DNA of 64,000 nucleotides from Chloroflexota bacterium (GTDB lineage: Bacteria; Chloroflexota; Anaerolineae; Aggregatilineales; J027), in assembly GCA_016234595.1 (NCBI GenBank), contig JACRBG010000049.1, positions 33,195 through 97,194 of the forward strand. The letters are read 5' to 3'. Shown here piece by piece: positions 27,101 through 35,099 of the stretch. The notes under the pieces are model-generated. The model was not told the DNA's origin and did not search any database. It was given only the letters and a program-made list of their open reading frames with translations. A program made the translations under genes and the position numbers. The first letter of the stretch is position 1. Each line of letters starts with the position of its first letter.

Positions 27101-27519
27101 CGTTTTAAGCCCAACGACGGTGCGGGTTTTTCTTCGATTTCTGGTTCTTCGTTGTCTAATAAAGGAGGTTCTTCAAAATCAAAGTTGGGTTCTTGGGCTG
27201 CCTCATCACTTGACGACAACCAATCGGGCAGCGAACCAGTTGAAAGCGAATCTCGCTGGGCTGGCTGCTTGGGTTCCTCTATAAGGGTGCTGCCATAGTC
27301 GTCCTGCTCAGTTTGGCCTGCCAGCCAATCGGGTAAAGGAGTGGCATTAGCGGGAGCGGCAGGGGTCTGAGGTTCCTCCTCCAATAGCGGAGCGGAACTC
27401 AACCAGTCGGGCAGGGCGCTTTTATCATCCTGCGGTGGCAATTTTTTGCTGTCGAGCCAACCCGTATCAAAGTTTGGCTCTGGCATCTCATCAAAATTGA
27501 AATTTTGGTCGTCGTTCAT
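24175..27519 (-). CDS. 1114-aa membrane protein with repeated P-[DE]-W motifs
   Basis: A large acidic protein. The first ~800 residues are low-complexity and carry about a dozen short motifs of the form [LVA]-P-[DE]-W-[LFAI], for example at residues 37, 63, 98, 223, 271, 286 and 332, separated by acidic spacers; a polyproline run lies at about 163-173. A TM helix follows at about 817-838, then a folded extracytoplasmic domain of about 240 residues (GQYVLVAFEYGPTAAGELNP and FAFVLVIGGQVEDIRNWAEQ) and a second TM at about 1086-1106 with a polyarginine end. The N-terminal part thus lies in the cytoplasm as an array of linear docking motifs. GGGAG precedes the ATG. Confidence 0.85.
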   Translation of the reverse strand: MNDDQNFNFDEMPEPNFDTGWLDSKKLPPQDDKSALPDWLSSAPLLEEEPQTPAAPANATPLPDWLAGQTEQDDYGSTLIEEPKQPAQRDSLSTGSLPDWLSSSDEAAQEPNFDFEEPPLLDNEEPEIEEKPAPSLGLKRLSQTIQPVQSEPPAAPRPVSKPSAPPPPPPPPPQPQIRKLGQKRDSQSFSPDEMTFEEWERQEHQKEYEQTHADDIAMTEAVPDWFVDNVEIGTADKDIASLVLDLEEEEEPYLPEVTAPTTTGSLANYVPDWFMGLEEQNLENAPEWAKAVGTDDLNFDSLVDASAFAPPTPEPEPLPELPTAPTFDDDVPDWFKGVAAPVEDTSGADDWMSALDSALASSAEAQMPMSSQPEQALDFGADTLLDEQPDWFEQQAAEESPEMMQTFIETPSQPEVVDQAADFESSFGEPDWLSDVAPVETTEAESFAPSNDLFGLEMPDTTPEDDFFANMLDAEPDTFAGMVQEGEEEFSWDDASESLFGEGGAANASNLFAQPSATVDADAPDWLREYEAPSDLPVLQVPEEPTVILPRQEAAPEWLDDISGMDFAAEDDLFASASTGRASGFSDKELKDASGTSIDDLLGLSDSQQRNLPMVSGPKSLMVPKSPTDELMGSDIFEGIDDDLLKALDEASPSAPAKTTTSETEAVKETFVADRPEWIADLRPDVPVTLSAGGISIAFEQQRIGDLPDALRRLREKSADVHKVETAGSPQMSVADSGPLAGVTGGLGISPQATAAGELNLVTQLSVSDYQAERIALLEGILELSEQRRRALGLDEDEELEAAATPSKKRKRTRPHFDRFLISIILLAALIGPFLSDSLHLAEDADSSGFTVREYAVPKAVNSLQPGQYVLVAFEYGPTAAGELNPLAEAVLRDILSQGGVPVILSTSSLGAINARGVIENLADDPALLDAVERDEPLRPRHDYFVLRYVSGGLVGIRGLTRNDQVGATIFATDADGEKTGLKFDTLDATDFAFVLVIGGQVEDIRNWAEQFDVPGLPKYALMTAGAEPLATAYVGDAQAGYQGYLAGYRDTYRYNQLRNTRTREAFEVPKDIDVPDPEVSQWHSMALGAMVASGLIGLGVVFNLLRGLRRRRR

Positions 27520-27555
27520 GACAATAACTCCCGTCGTCCCGGTGGCACACGATGA

Positions 27556-28236
27556 TTATGGCTCACGGTACGCTCGCTCCCGACCCAGTAAAACACGCAC
27601 CCCAACCGTCACTGTCCCTAATCCAATCCCAATTAACAGGCCACGCGCCCCCGCTGAAACAGGAACTTCCATCAGCCAGTCGCGCACGTCTTGAGCGCCA
27701 TCTAAGCCTTTGAGCGGTAGCCAACCAATTAGAACAATCAGTACTGCGGCGAGAAACACTAGATTAGCCCATGTAACACGATGACGCATCAGGCGATAGG
27801 TCGCGTACACCAGAAAAAAGAAGACCATGCCAGCAAGGGCGGATTCTAACGTCACCTGAATCACCCCAAACAGGCGCGGGCCAACTTTTTGACCTTCTAG
27901 GTCGCCACCCCACGATTTTGATCGGTCAAGCACATGCACTACGGCGACGGCAACGGCGGAAAGAATGACGACGAGGCTATAAAACCCGCCTTTTCGCACA
28001 CGGGGCAATCGGCCAAGATGCACCAACAACAAATTTAGCACCCCGACCAGCACCGCCACAGCCGCTAACACCCCGACCAATTGCAAAAACACATCAGCGG
28101 TTAAACCCGTCATGGAATCGGCTGGGGACAACAATCCGACCATCGTAATGAATCCCAACGCCAAGACCAGCGTGGCATTCACTGCATTCCCCAATCTCAA
28201 ACGCCGTCGTTTCCGTGTTTTCCGATCTGCCTGCAC
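27556..28236 (-). CDS. Multi-pass membrane protein (226 aa)
   Basis: A protein with a very basic N-terminus (DRKTRKRRRLRLG) and about six hydrophobic helices (near 17-38, 50-72, 85-103, 122-145, 155-172 and 197-215). No transporter signature is recognised. Start is GTG at 28234-28236 behind AAAGGA. It sits between the DUF6754-like gene (16-base gap) and the 1114-residue gene (36-base gap). Function unknown. Confidence 0.75.
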   Translation of the reverse strand: MQADRKTRKRRRLRLGNAVNATLVLALGFITMVGLLSPADSMTGLTADVFLQLVGVLAAVAVLVGVLNLLLVHLGRLPRVRKGGFYSLVVILSAVAVAVVHVLDRSKSWGGDLEGQKVGPRLFGVIQVTLESALAGMVFFFLVYATYRLMRHRVTWANLVFLAAVLIVLIGWLPLKGLDGAQDVRDWLMEVPVSAGARGLLIGIGLGTVTVGVRVLLGRERAYREP

Positions 28237-28252
28237 AGCGGTTTTTCCTTTA

Positions 28253-29002
28253 TTAGGCGTTCACAAGAGCCGCAATAATAATGGCAATAATAATAGCCCA
28301 GCGGAGGACATCTAACGCAATGACTCCCCCCGCAAAGGTGGCGCTTTGTGGCTCAAGATAGGCGCTGCCAACAAAAATTTCTTCGCCAATCAAAGGTGCT
28401 TCAGATTGGGCATATGCAATGGCCTGCCCCTCAAGGCTGGTGCTCGCCGCAATAAAGCCTTGGCGATTACGAACACTGGATTCGCCAATAAAAGCCAGCT
28501 CAGGGCCAAATTCACCGACCATAATATGGCTTGATGTATCCATGTTCTTGGCTCGGATGGCTGCACCTGCACCAAAAGCAACCGAATTGTGTCCTTGGGG
28601 GAACCATGAAACCACCCGACTGCGATAGGCCGTCAGGTTTTCACGCGCCATATAGGCCTTACGCAAAATATCGTTTGTCATCGCCATCGTCACTGGATCA
28701 GTCAGCGTGACCAAGGGGCTTCGATTCAGAAATGACTGGCGTTCGGTCAATGCATAAATAATGCTGGTCGCGGCAATCGCGGTTAATGTACTGGTTTGGC
28801 CGACGGCGGCTGAACCGGGCGACAAATGGACGCGGCGATCACTTTCGATAGATTCGTCTACTGCACGCGGCATAGCATCATAGCCGGGGATGTGGCGTAG
28901 CGTGGGTAATTTGCGGCGGCGGCTCGAAATCGTCCCGCCCAAAACGGTCATCACAAATGCGAGGGTAATGATGAGCCAGAAATAGGTATTTTCATTTGCC
29001 AT
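28253..29002 (-). CDS. DUF6754-like membrane protein
   Basis: A 249-residue protein with an N-terminal TM (about 8-24), a soluble domain of some 190 residues and a C-terminal TM (about 230-247). The soluble part contains HLSPGSAAVGQTSTLTAIAA near 60-79, FPQGHNSVAFGAGAAIRAK near 135-153 and EFGPELAFIGE near 162-172, a pattern I associate with DUF6754, a family without known function. Its first 11 bases overlap the end of the upstream 100-residue gene. It belongs to the tightly packed cluster ending at 18.8 kb. Confidence 0.75.
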   Translation of the reverse strand: MANENTYFWLIITLAFVMTVLGGTISSRRRKLPTLRHIPGYDAMPRAVDESIESDRRVHLSPGSAAVGQTSTLTAIAATSIIYALTERQSFLNRSPLVTLTDPVTMAMTNDILRKAYMARENLTAYRSRVVSWFPQGHNSVAFGAGAAIRAKNMDTSSHIMVGEFGPELAFIGESSVRNRQGFIAASTSLEGQAIAYAQSEAPLIGEEIFVGSAYLEPQSATFAGGVIALDVLRWAIIIAIIIAALVNA

Positions 29003-29294
29003 CGGAATCTTCTGCTCTCATAGTCAACGCATCACCGGGAATTAGTTGTTCGCGCAGCCATGCCAGTCCCCCCGGTGTTTCGAGTAATCTGGCCCAACGA
29101 CCAATCGCTTCACGCGGCGCTACCAAACTAAGCGCGGGTTGTGCCACATACAGCAATTGCGCCCCAATCGGTGCAAGGGGTTCACTTGCTTCTAGTAAAG
29201 CATCCGCCAAACCTTCGAGGCCATGTTTATGCAACCATGCCTGCCAACGGGTAGCGTTTTGGGCAAACTCAGAATCAAGTGTTTGGTCGTTCAT
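28992..29294 (-). CDS. Small hypothetical protein (100 aa), first gene of the cluster
   Basis: A soluble 100-residue protein, mainly helical, with no cysteine or membrane motif (RWQAWLHKHGLEGLADALLEAS near residues 15-36). The ATG at 29292-29294 is chosen; the upstream extension is AT-rich and unlikely. It overlaps the DUF6754-like gene by 11 bases and appears to be the 5' gene of the seven-gene run. Function unknown. Confidence 0.65.
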   Translation of the reverse strand: MNDQTLDSEFAQNATRWQAWLHKHGLEGLADALLEASEPLAPIGAQLLYVAQPALSLVAPREAIGRWARLLETPGGLAWLREQLIPGDALTMRAEDSDGK

Positions 29295-29516
29295 GGTGGT
29301 CAGTATAGCATAGCTTTTCCAACACAGAAAATTTGTAAAGCCGCCTTCACCCAAAACCTGCCAGACTCTTACCAGATACCGACTTTAGCCCAATTTCGCA
29401 CAATTTGTTGACACTCCTATAGTAATATGCCGCTGAATTTTTGAAAAATACGTGTATTATATAGGAACAAGGTACTATTATCGGGTACCTGCCATTATCG
29501 CTTTACCCAAAAAATC

Positions 29517-29891
29517 ATGGCTACACTCAAACACTATGCCGTTTCCAGTATGAGTGCGGTGATTGTCATTGATGGCAAGTTGGATGTACAAGGTTGTCGC
29601 ATCATTGAGCCAACGTTATGGGGGATTATCCAAGAGTATCCGGGCCTAAACATCGTTGTAGATATGGCAGAAGTTGATTTTGTATCGAGTTATGCCATTG
29701 GATGTTTAGTGGAGGCATGTGGAACGGTGACAGGTCAGGGCGGTCAAATGTCGCTGGCAAAACCCCAACCACAAGTCTATGAGGCGCTCTATCTCAATGG
29801 CGCGGATTTGGTTATCCCCATCTATGAGTCATGGCAATCCGCTCTTGCCAACAGTCAAAATCGCCGCAATTCGCCCAATGCTTGGGCCTAA
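29517..29891 (+). CDS. STAS-domain protein (anti-sigma-factor antagonist-like)
   Basis: A 124-residue single STAS domain: strand VIVIDGKLDVQGC at 15-27, helix, strand NIVVDMAEVDFVSSYAIGCLVEA at 45-67 and a C-terminal helix. Ser57/Ser58 occupy the position of the phosphorylated serine in SpoIIAA-like antagonists, although the canonical D-S-S-G is altered to V-S-S-Y. No kinase/anti-sigma gene is adjacent, so its partner is elsewhere. A strong bidirectional-type terminator follows. Confidence 0.85.
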   Translation: MATLKHYAVSSMSAVIVIDGKLDVQGCRIIEPTLWGIIQEYPGLNIVVDMAEVDFVSSYAIGCLVEACGTVTGQGGQMSLAKPQPQVYEALYLNGADLVIPIYESWQSALANSQNRRNSPNAWA

Positions 29892-29894
29892 ATA

Positions 29895-29940
29895 AACAGG
29901 GTGGTCTCGTAAAAATCATGAGCCACCCTGTTTGTTTTTA
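29895..29940. terminator. Terminator between convergent STAS and PlsC genes
   Basis: AACAGGGTGG (29895-29904) pairs with CCACCCTGTT (29923-29932), extended inward by CTCGT/ATGAG; TTTGTTTTTA follows on the plus strand and TTATTTAGG on the minus strand. Confidence 0.8.
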
Positions 29941-31026
29941 TGATTTTTCGAGGTCTACCATCCACTCCACTGGCTTAAATTTGATAGCGACATCTGCTTT
30001 AATGGCTTGTTCGATGAGGGGCAAAAATTCCTCAAGATCACGCCGAATAATCGCGGCTTTTTCATCCCCCAGCCGATATTCGAGATAACCCTTAAATATA
30101 GTATTAAAAGCTTCTTGAAGGGCCAACACCCCAACCTGAAATTCGCGCGCGGGCGTAAATTGGCCTTTGCGCTGCACAAAGGGGCGCAGCGGCAACTTGG
30201 CATTTCGGTGAAGGGGATAGAACAAATTCGGTTTGCAGGTGAGTTCGGTCAAACCAGACAAGGACGGAACATTTTCCGGTTTAAAGGTATCTGGCATAAA
30301 TTCCAGTTCGGCACGATAGCGTTTGCGTGGCACATCATCATAGAGTTTTTGATCTTCGGGTGGCAGTTTAGCATAAACCCGATCCATCAAATCTTCACTG
30401 GCTTGTTGCAGTTCTTGTTGGCGGGTTTTACGATTGCCACTGGTTTGAATGGGCGGAATCGGCTCACCAAAATGAATCGTGATGCGTGGGCGCCGCAGTC
30501 GCAGGATGTTATCCCATGCCCAATAGGTTCCACCTAATGACATCGGCACAATGGTCGCGCCCGTCACCATCGAAAGATAGGCCGCACCAGATTTGACATC
30601 ATGGATGCCTTTTTCCCATGTGCCGCCTTCGGGGAACAACCCTAACATGCCACCGTTTTTTAGCACATCTTCCATCTGCTTGAGGCTATGACGATCTACC
30701 GAGCCACGATCGGTCAAAATCAGGCCCAAGTTTTCCACCACCACATTGGCCGGCCACAACAATTTGAAATCACCGGGGCCAACAAATTGGGCTTCTTTGG
30801 GCAGATGAATCATCAAAATCAAGGCGTCGTAGGTCGAAAAATGATTTGGCCCAAACAGCACTGGCCCTTGGGTTGGGATGTTTTCAAGTCCGGTAACAAC
30901 CGTGCGGGTCAGTAATTTTTCAAACACATGCCCAAAAATACGCAGGGCGGTGCGTGCTCGTTTTTGGCGGTTGAGCTTTTTTGCATCCACTTCGGCAGTG
31001 GGTTTTGTCAATGTTTCAGTTTCCAT
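29938..31026 (-). CDS. PlsC-family 1-acylglycerol-3-phosphate acyltransferase
   Basis: A 362-residue acyltransferase of the PlsC/AGPAT type. Motif I NHFSTYD at 61-67 (catalytic His62, Asp67), motif III FPEGGT at 131-136 and motif IV VPMSLGG near 161 are present. The C-terminal 150 residues are an extra region not in minimal PlsC. It would acylate lysophosphatidic acid or a related acceptor at the membrane; without a test the acceptor is open. An orphan ABC ATPase gene lies 26 bases upstream. Confidence 0.9.
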   Translation of the reverse strand: METETLTKPTAEVDAKKLNRQKRARTALRIFGHVFEKLLTRTVVTGLENIPTQGPVLFGPNHFSTYDALILMIHLPKEAQFVGPGDFKLLWPANVVVENLGLILTDRGSVDRHSLKQMEDVLKNGGMLGLFPEGGTWEKGIHDVKSGAAYLSMVTGATIVPMSLGGTYWAWDNILRLRRPRITIHFGEPIPPIQTSGNRKTRQQELQQASEDLMDRVYAKLPPEDQKLYDDVPRKRYRAELEFMPDTFKPENVPSLSGLTELTCKPNLFYPLHRNAKLPLRPFVQRKGQFTPAREFQVGVLALQEAFNTIFKGYLEYRLGDEKAAIIRRDLEEFLPLIEQAIKADVAIKFKPVEWMVDLEKS

Positions 31027-31052
31027 GCTACCAATCTTTCATCTGGGGAAAT

Positions 31053-31760
31053 TCATTCGGCGGCAATTGTAGCAGGCGTAGGTACAATCTGACCATCAAC
31101 AAGTTCCACGATTCGATCCATGCGTTTAGCTAAAGTAGGATTATGGGTAACAACGACCACCGTCGTCCCCACATTTTCGCGCACCTGAAAAAGGGCCTCG
31201 GTCACCAATGCGGTTGAAGCCCGATCCAGATTGCCCGTCGGCTCATCGCACAGCAAAATCGAAGGGTTATTGGCTAGGGCCCGCGCAATTGCCACCCGCT
31301 GCTGTTCCCCGCCCGAAAGCTGCCGCGAATTGTGATCCATGCGCTCGCCCAGATTGAGCATTTCCAGCAGTTCTTGGGCGCGTTTTTTATGGCCTCGGCG
31401 TGGACTGTGCGGGGCATATTGCAGGGGCAGCATCACATTTTCAAGCGCATTCAGCGTCGAGACAAGGTTGAAAGATTGGAACACGAACCCAATTTTTTGA
31501 TTTCGCATTCGGGTCAGGGCCCGTTCGCCTAAGCTGGTGATGTCCTCGCCCTCCAAATAGATTCGACCACTAGTCGCGGAGTCGAGACCACCTATCAAAC
31601 CCATCAAAGTACTTTTGCCACTACCCGATGGCCCAATAATCGCCACCATTTCTTGCGGCCAAATATCGAGGGTGATGTCGCGCAAGATTTCCAACATCTG
31701 CCCGCCAACCGGCAGCGATTTACACAGATTTTCGGTACGGATAACAGGCGTTTGCGACAA
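31053..31760 (-). CDS. ABC transporter ATP-binding protein (LolD/MacB-like)
   Basis: A 235-residue ATPase. Walker A GPSGSGKS at 43-50, Q-loop in FVFQSFN near 92-98, signature LSGGEQ at 148-153, Walker B ILLCDEP at 168-174 and H-loop VTHNP near 206. The GxxF-N-L pattern and size fit the LolD/MacB/FtsE group. No permease gene is in the window neighbourhood. It starts at TTG 31758-31760, directly after the TAA of the GH114 gene. Confidence 0.93.
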   Translation of the reverse strand: MSQTPVIRTENLCKSLPVGGQMLEILRDITLDIWPQEMVAIIGPSGSGKSTLMGLIGGLDSATSGRIYLEGEDITSLGERALTRMRNQKIGFVFQSFNLVSTLNALENVMLPLQYAPHSPRRGHKKRAQELLEMLNLGERMDHNSRQLSGGEQQRVAIARALANNPSILLCDEPTGNLDRASTALVTEALFQVRENVGTTVVVVTHNPTLAKRMDRIVELVDGQIVPTPATIAAE

Positions 31761-32570
31761 TTACCATTTTCCTTCCCAACATCCGTTCGGCGGCTCATCA
31801 CCCAAATCAAGCGTTTTGGTCAGCCACGAAAAACCCATCTCATTGGCGACAGGGCAGTAATCTTGTGAATCACCACCTTCTTCTACATACTCCACCCCAA
31901 AAACGGCCTTGTTTGCCTCGATAAAAGGCAGCAGCAGGTCACATTCATCATACTCGAAACACTGCTCATTCAACGCCCAATCAAAATCTTCTACAAGATC
32001 ATTAATCTGATCGAGGTCGTTTTTGAGGCCAATCGAGAGGTAGCGTTGGTGAGCTTCTTCGGCCAGCCAACGGTTATAGGCTAATTGGTCATCCGTATCC
32101 AATGGAAAACCCGTCGCGTTGGCATACCCATTCACATTGTCCGGGTCTACCCCATCACATTTTTTCTCGACGGCAAGGTCAAGACGCGCGGTCATAATGG
32201 GCTCCAAATCCTCAATCTGCCGAATATCCAACCAGTATTCACCGGGCCAACCTTCCAGTGGCTTCCCCAAAACACTTTCGGGAAATTGGTCGGCGTCCGG
32301 TCGCCAATCTTCAAAACTGCCTGCGCTGAAATAACAAATCACAATTCGGCCTGCTTCATGGAGTTCGTCAATCGTTGCCTGTGGGGTGTCAAACAAATCA
32401 AGGTCATACATTTCAACATCCCAAGTAGTATTGAGATCACCTTGCAGTTGCAACTGCCATGTCGTGCCGGGGACAGGTTGCCAAATTGTAGGAGGCTCAT
32501 CCGTTTGAGCGACTACCCGACCACTATTTAATATTATGAACAATCCAATGAAGCAGGCTGTTTTTTTCAT
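31761..32570 (-). CDS. Secreted GH114-like (endo-alpha-1,4-polygalactosaminidase) protein
   Basis: A 269-residue protein with a signal peptide (residues 1-21, cleavage after VVA). The TIM-barrel fragments WQLQLQGDLNTTW, YDLDLFDT, GRIVICYFSAGSFEDWRPD, EYWLDIRQ, KCDGVDPDNVNGY and SIGLKND match the GH114/DUF-TM1410 family described for polygalactosaminidase-like and related glycan hydrolases. The acidic pair in VDPDN is a likely catalytic region. It would act outside the cell on an amino-sugar polymer, possibly an exopolysaccharide. It precedes and abuts the ABC ATPase gene. Confidence 0.85.
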   Translation of the reverse strand: MKKTACFIGLFIILNSGRVVAQTDEPPTIWQPVPGTTWQLQLQGDLNTTWDVEMYDLDLFDTPQATIDELHEAGRIVICYFSAGSFEDWRPDADQFPESVLGKPLEGWPGEYWLDIRQIEDLEPIMTARLDLAVEKKCDGVDPDNVNGYANATGFPLDTDDQLAYNRWLAEEAHQRYLSIGLKNDLDQINDLVEDFDWALNEQCFEYDECDLLLPFIEANKAVFGVEYVEEGGDSQDYCPVANEMGFSWLTKTLDLGDEPPNGCWEGKW

Positions 32571-32608
32571 ATGCCCTCAAATTTCTACACGTTGAAGATC
32601 ACAAACGC

Positions 32609-33721
32609 TTATTCCACCGTCAATCCCTGAAAATCAAGCGGAATGATTTGAAACCATGTCACCCCCGGTTTTAGATACATCCGTTCAACCATCGTATCAT
32701 CCCGCCAGAAAGTGAGTACTACTTCGTCTTGCCAACGATGCCAACGACCCTCATAGCGTTGGCCGTCGCGGAAAATCGTGGCTGGCCCCAGCGTCCATAG
32801 CTGAATTTCAATAGAGAAGTTTTTTGCATCCCCCACTTGATGCTCGATAATGGTGTAATCGGTCACATGATTAACGCCCAAAACGACCACATTCGCGGTG
32901 GTGATGGGTGTTCCATCCAACGCATCCACATGCAGTTCATCATCCACAAAGCGATAGTATAAGCCCGTCTCAGCGTCATAATGCCAATGGACGGTGTCTG
33001 GCCCATAGGCAATGGTGATGTCATTGGCTTCGCCATCAGGATTAGGAGGCACTTCTTGCAAAAAGGCCATGCCATCAAGGGTGGGTCGGATATTCTGCCC
33101 ATCACGGGCTGCCCGTTCCCAAATCTTGGCCGGGTTTGCAAAGAGGTTGTTGGGCACTTCAATCAACGGGTCACGGAAAAAGCGTGGTGCACCCGTTGTC
33201 ACCCCTTCAAGGGCACGATCCGCAAACGGGCTGTTTAGAATACGTTCGCGCACTGGCCCACTCGCCCCGGCAAAGGCCAAAATCGCTTGGTACATACGTG
33301 GGATTTGTAAATCAATTAGGCGAGCACTACGGACGGAACCAACCCGCTCAACGGTATTGCCATAAAAAAGAGCCGTATAGCGGGTGTAATTGGCTTCAAG
33401 ATAATGCTCAAATACCAAATCCGCATAGGCCAAACCCGCTTGGGGGCGTACTGACGAAGGGGCATTACTGACCTTTACCGCAATTGGGCGCCGATCTAAG
33501 ACGGATGGGTCAGTCACTTGCAGTCCAGTCAATGGATTTACATTGGCTGCAAAGGTCGGGCCGATGATGTTTGGCATCGGCGTGGCGGTGGCGCTAGCAG
33601 GGGTGGGGGTAGCAACGTCAGCGAGTCTACTGGCATTGGGCGCAGAACTAACAAGGCCAATCCCGGTGAGTCCCAGCAAAAATACGGTGAATAGACCAAA
33701 CCACAGTCGTGTTGATTTCAT
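32609..33721 (-). CDS. DUF3048 (YerB-like) secreted protein
   Basis: A 370-residue protein with an N-terminal hydrophobic segment (residues 6-25, no lipobox cysteine), a Thr/Pro/Ala-rich linker, and the DUF3048 core: NPLTGLQV, RRPIAVKVSNAP, QAGLAYADLVFEHYLEAN, RYTALFYG, RVGSVRSARL. YerB-like proteins are envelope proteins of unknown biochemical function. It lies 38 bases upstream of the GH114 gene in the same direction. Confidence 0.88.
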   Translation of the reverse strand: MKSTRLWFGLFTVFLLGLTGIGLVSSAPNASRLADVATPTPASATATPMPNIIGPTFAANVNPLTGLQVTDPSVLDRRPIAVKVSNAPSSVRPQAGLAYADLVFEHYLEANYTRYTALFYGNTVERVGSVRSARLIDLQIPRMYQAILAFAGASGPVRERILNSPFADRALEGVTTGAPRFFRDPLIEVPNNLFANPAKIWERAARDGQNIRPTLDGMAFLQEVPPNPDGEANDITIAYGPDTVHWHYDAETGLYYRFVDDELHVDALDGTPITTANVVVLGVNHVTDYTIIEHQVGDAKNFSIEIQLWTLGPATIFRDGQRYEGRWHRWQDEVVLTFWRDDTMVERMYLKPGVTWFQIIPLDFQGLTVE

Positions 33722-33759
33722 GCCGAATCGCCTTTCACTTGTTTTGCCCTAAAGCATAG

Positions 33760-34425
33760 TCATACTTTACCAAATCTGGCAACCACGACCGCTTGGCTAT
33801 TCCTAAACGGCAAGGTTTGAATTTCTGGCGCGGGGCGACCCAATTGCGCTAAATGGCTTTGATACCATTTCAAATCCAGCGCCGCACTCCATGACGACCA
33901 GCCCTTATAGAGGCTCAATACCAGCATTCCATTCGGTTGCGCAATACGGCTAAATTCCTGTAGCAGGGCTTGTGGATTGGGCAGGGTTTCGATCAGGCCA
34001 AAGCAAAAAATCACATCAAAAGTGTTGTCATTAAACGGCAGGGGTTGACGAACATCCACCACTCGAAAATCAATCCGTGCCGTTAAGCCGCGTTTTTGAG
34101 CTTCTAGGTAGGCAGTTTCCATCATGCGGGGTGACCAATCAATCCCGGTGGCATGGCCCTGAAAATTGGGCTGGGCGGTGAGGGTTAACGGCAAATCACC
34201 TACTGCTGTACCAACATCCAGTACCTGTTCATCCCCCTGTAATTTCAACGCTGCAAATAGACCTTGCCAGTCGCTGGCCTCACTGCGCGACCCAAATGCG
34301 GCTGGGCCAATGCGGTCATACACCCAATACATCAACTGTTTGCCAAAATAGCGGCCATCGGTCATCAAAACAAACAAAAACCCGCCGATTAGCAGGCCAA
34401 GCAGAATTAAAATTACCCCGACCAT
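33760..34425 (-). CDS. Membrane-anchored class I methyltransferase
   Basis: A 221-residue protein with an N-terminal hydrophobic helix (about 3-21, VGVILILLGLLIGGFLFVL) and a SAM-binding domain: VLDVGTAVGDLPL near 70-82, GIDWSPRMM near 95-103, FDVIFCFGLIETLPNPQALLQE near 137-158. Note Ala in place of the usual third glycine of motif I. The ATG at 34425 is behind GAGGAG. The divergent rdgB starts 59 bases away. Substrate unknown; membrane anchoring suggests a lipid, quinone or envelope substrate. Confidence 0.83.
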   Translation of the reverse strand: MVGVILILLGLLIGGFLFVLMTDGRYFGKQLMYWVYDRIGPAAFGSRSEASDWQGLFAALKLQGDEQVLDVGTAVGDLPLTLTAQPNFQGHATGIDWSPRMMETAYLEAQKRGLTARIDFRVVDVRQPLPFNDNTFDVIFCFGLIETLPNPQALLQEFSRIAQPNGMLVLSLYKGWSSWSAALDLKWYQSHLAQLGRPAPEIQTLPFRNSQAVVVARFGKV

Positions 34426-34484
34426 TTGGTTTGCTCCTCTGCTAAAATGCACTTCTCCATATATCACAAACAAGGGTAGAGAAC

Positions 34485-35093
34485 ATGGCACGCCAATTAT
34501 TGGTAGCGACCAAAAATCAAGGCAAGCTCAAAGAATATCAAGAAATATTGGATGGTCTTGGCGATATTGAATGGCTGTCGCTGTGGGATGTTGGGCTAGG
34601 GCATATGGAGGTCGAAGAAACCGGCGCGACCTTTGAAGAAAATGCAGGGCTCAAAGCCGAGGCCTATGCCAATGCCGCTGGAATGCTGACCCTTGCCGAT
34701 GACTCTGGCTTGGTGGTTGACGCCCTCAACGGTGCACCGGGGGTCTATTCAGCCCGTTATGGCGCACCTGAAGCCGCTACCGATATTCAACGCTATCAAC
34801 TTCTACTGAAAAATCTTGCATCGGTTGAAATGCCCCAACGCACAGCCCGCTTTGCCTGCGTCGTTGGAATTGGCTTACCTGAACAAGCTCCCGAATTTGC
34901 GGTTGGATACGTCGAAGGCCATGTAGGGTTCGAGCCACGTGGCAGCAACGGCTTTGGTTATGATCCTGTCTTTTTGTTGCCCGATGGTCGCACGATGGCC
35001 GAATTACCCTCGGATGAAAAACACCGCATCAGTCATCGGGGACGAGCCTTGCAAGCCGCGCTGCCGATTCTGCAAAAATATTTTGCTAGGTAA
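34485..35093 (+). CDS. rdgB: RdgB/HAM1 non-canonical purine NTP pyrophosphatase
   Basis: A 202-residue house-cleaning enzyme that hydrolyses (d)ITP and XTP to monophosphates. Seen: ATKNQGKLKEY at 8-18, TFEENAGLKAEAYA near 48-61, ADDSGLVVDALNGAPGVYSARY near 68-89, GSNGFGYDPVF near 153-163 and the C-terminal HRISHRGRA. All conserved family elements are intact. It is convergent with hutI, six bases apart. Confidence 0.95.
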   Translation: MARQLLVATKNQGKLKEYQEILDGLGDIEWLSLWDVGLGHMEVEETGATFEENAGLKAEAYANAAGMLTLADDSGLVVDALNGAPGVYSARYGAPEAATDIQRYQLLLKNLASVEMPQRTARFACVVGIGLPEQAPEFAVGYVEGHVGFEPRGSNGFGYDPVFLLPDGRTMAELPSDEKHRISHRGRALQAALPILQKYFAR

Positions 35094-35099
35094 TAGTGA

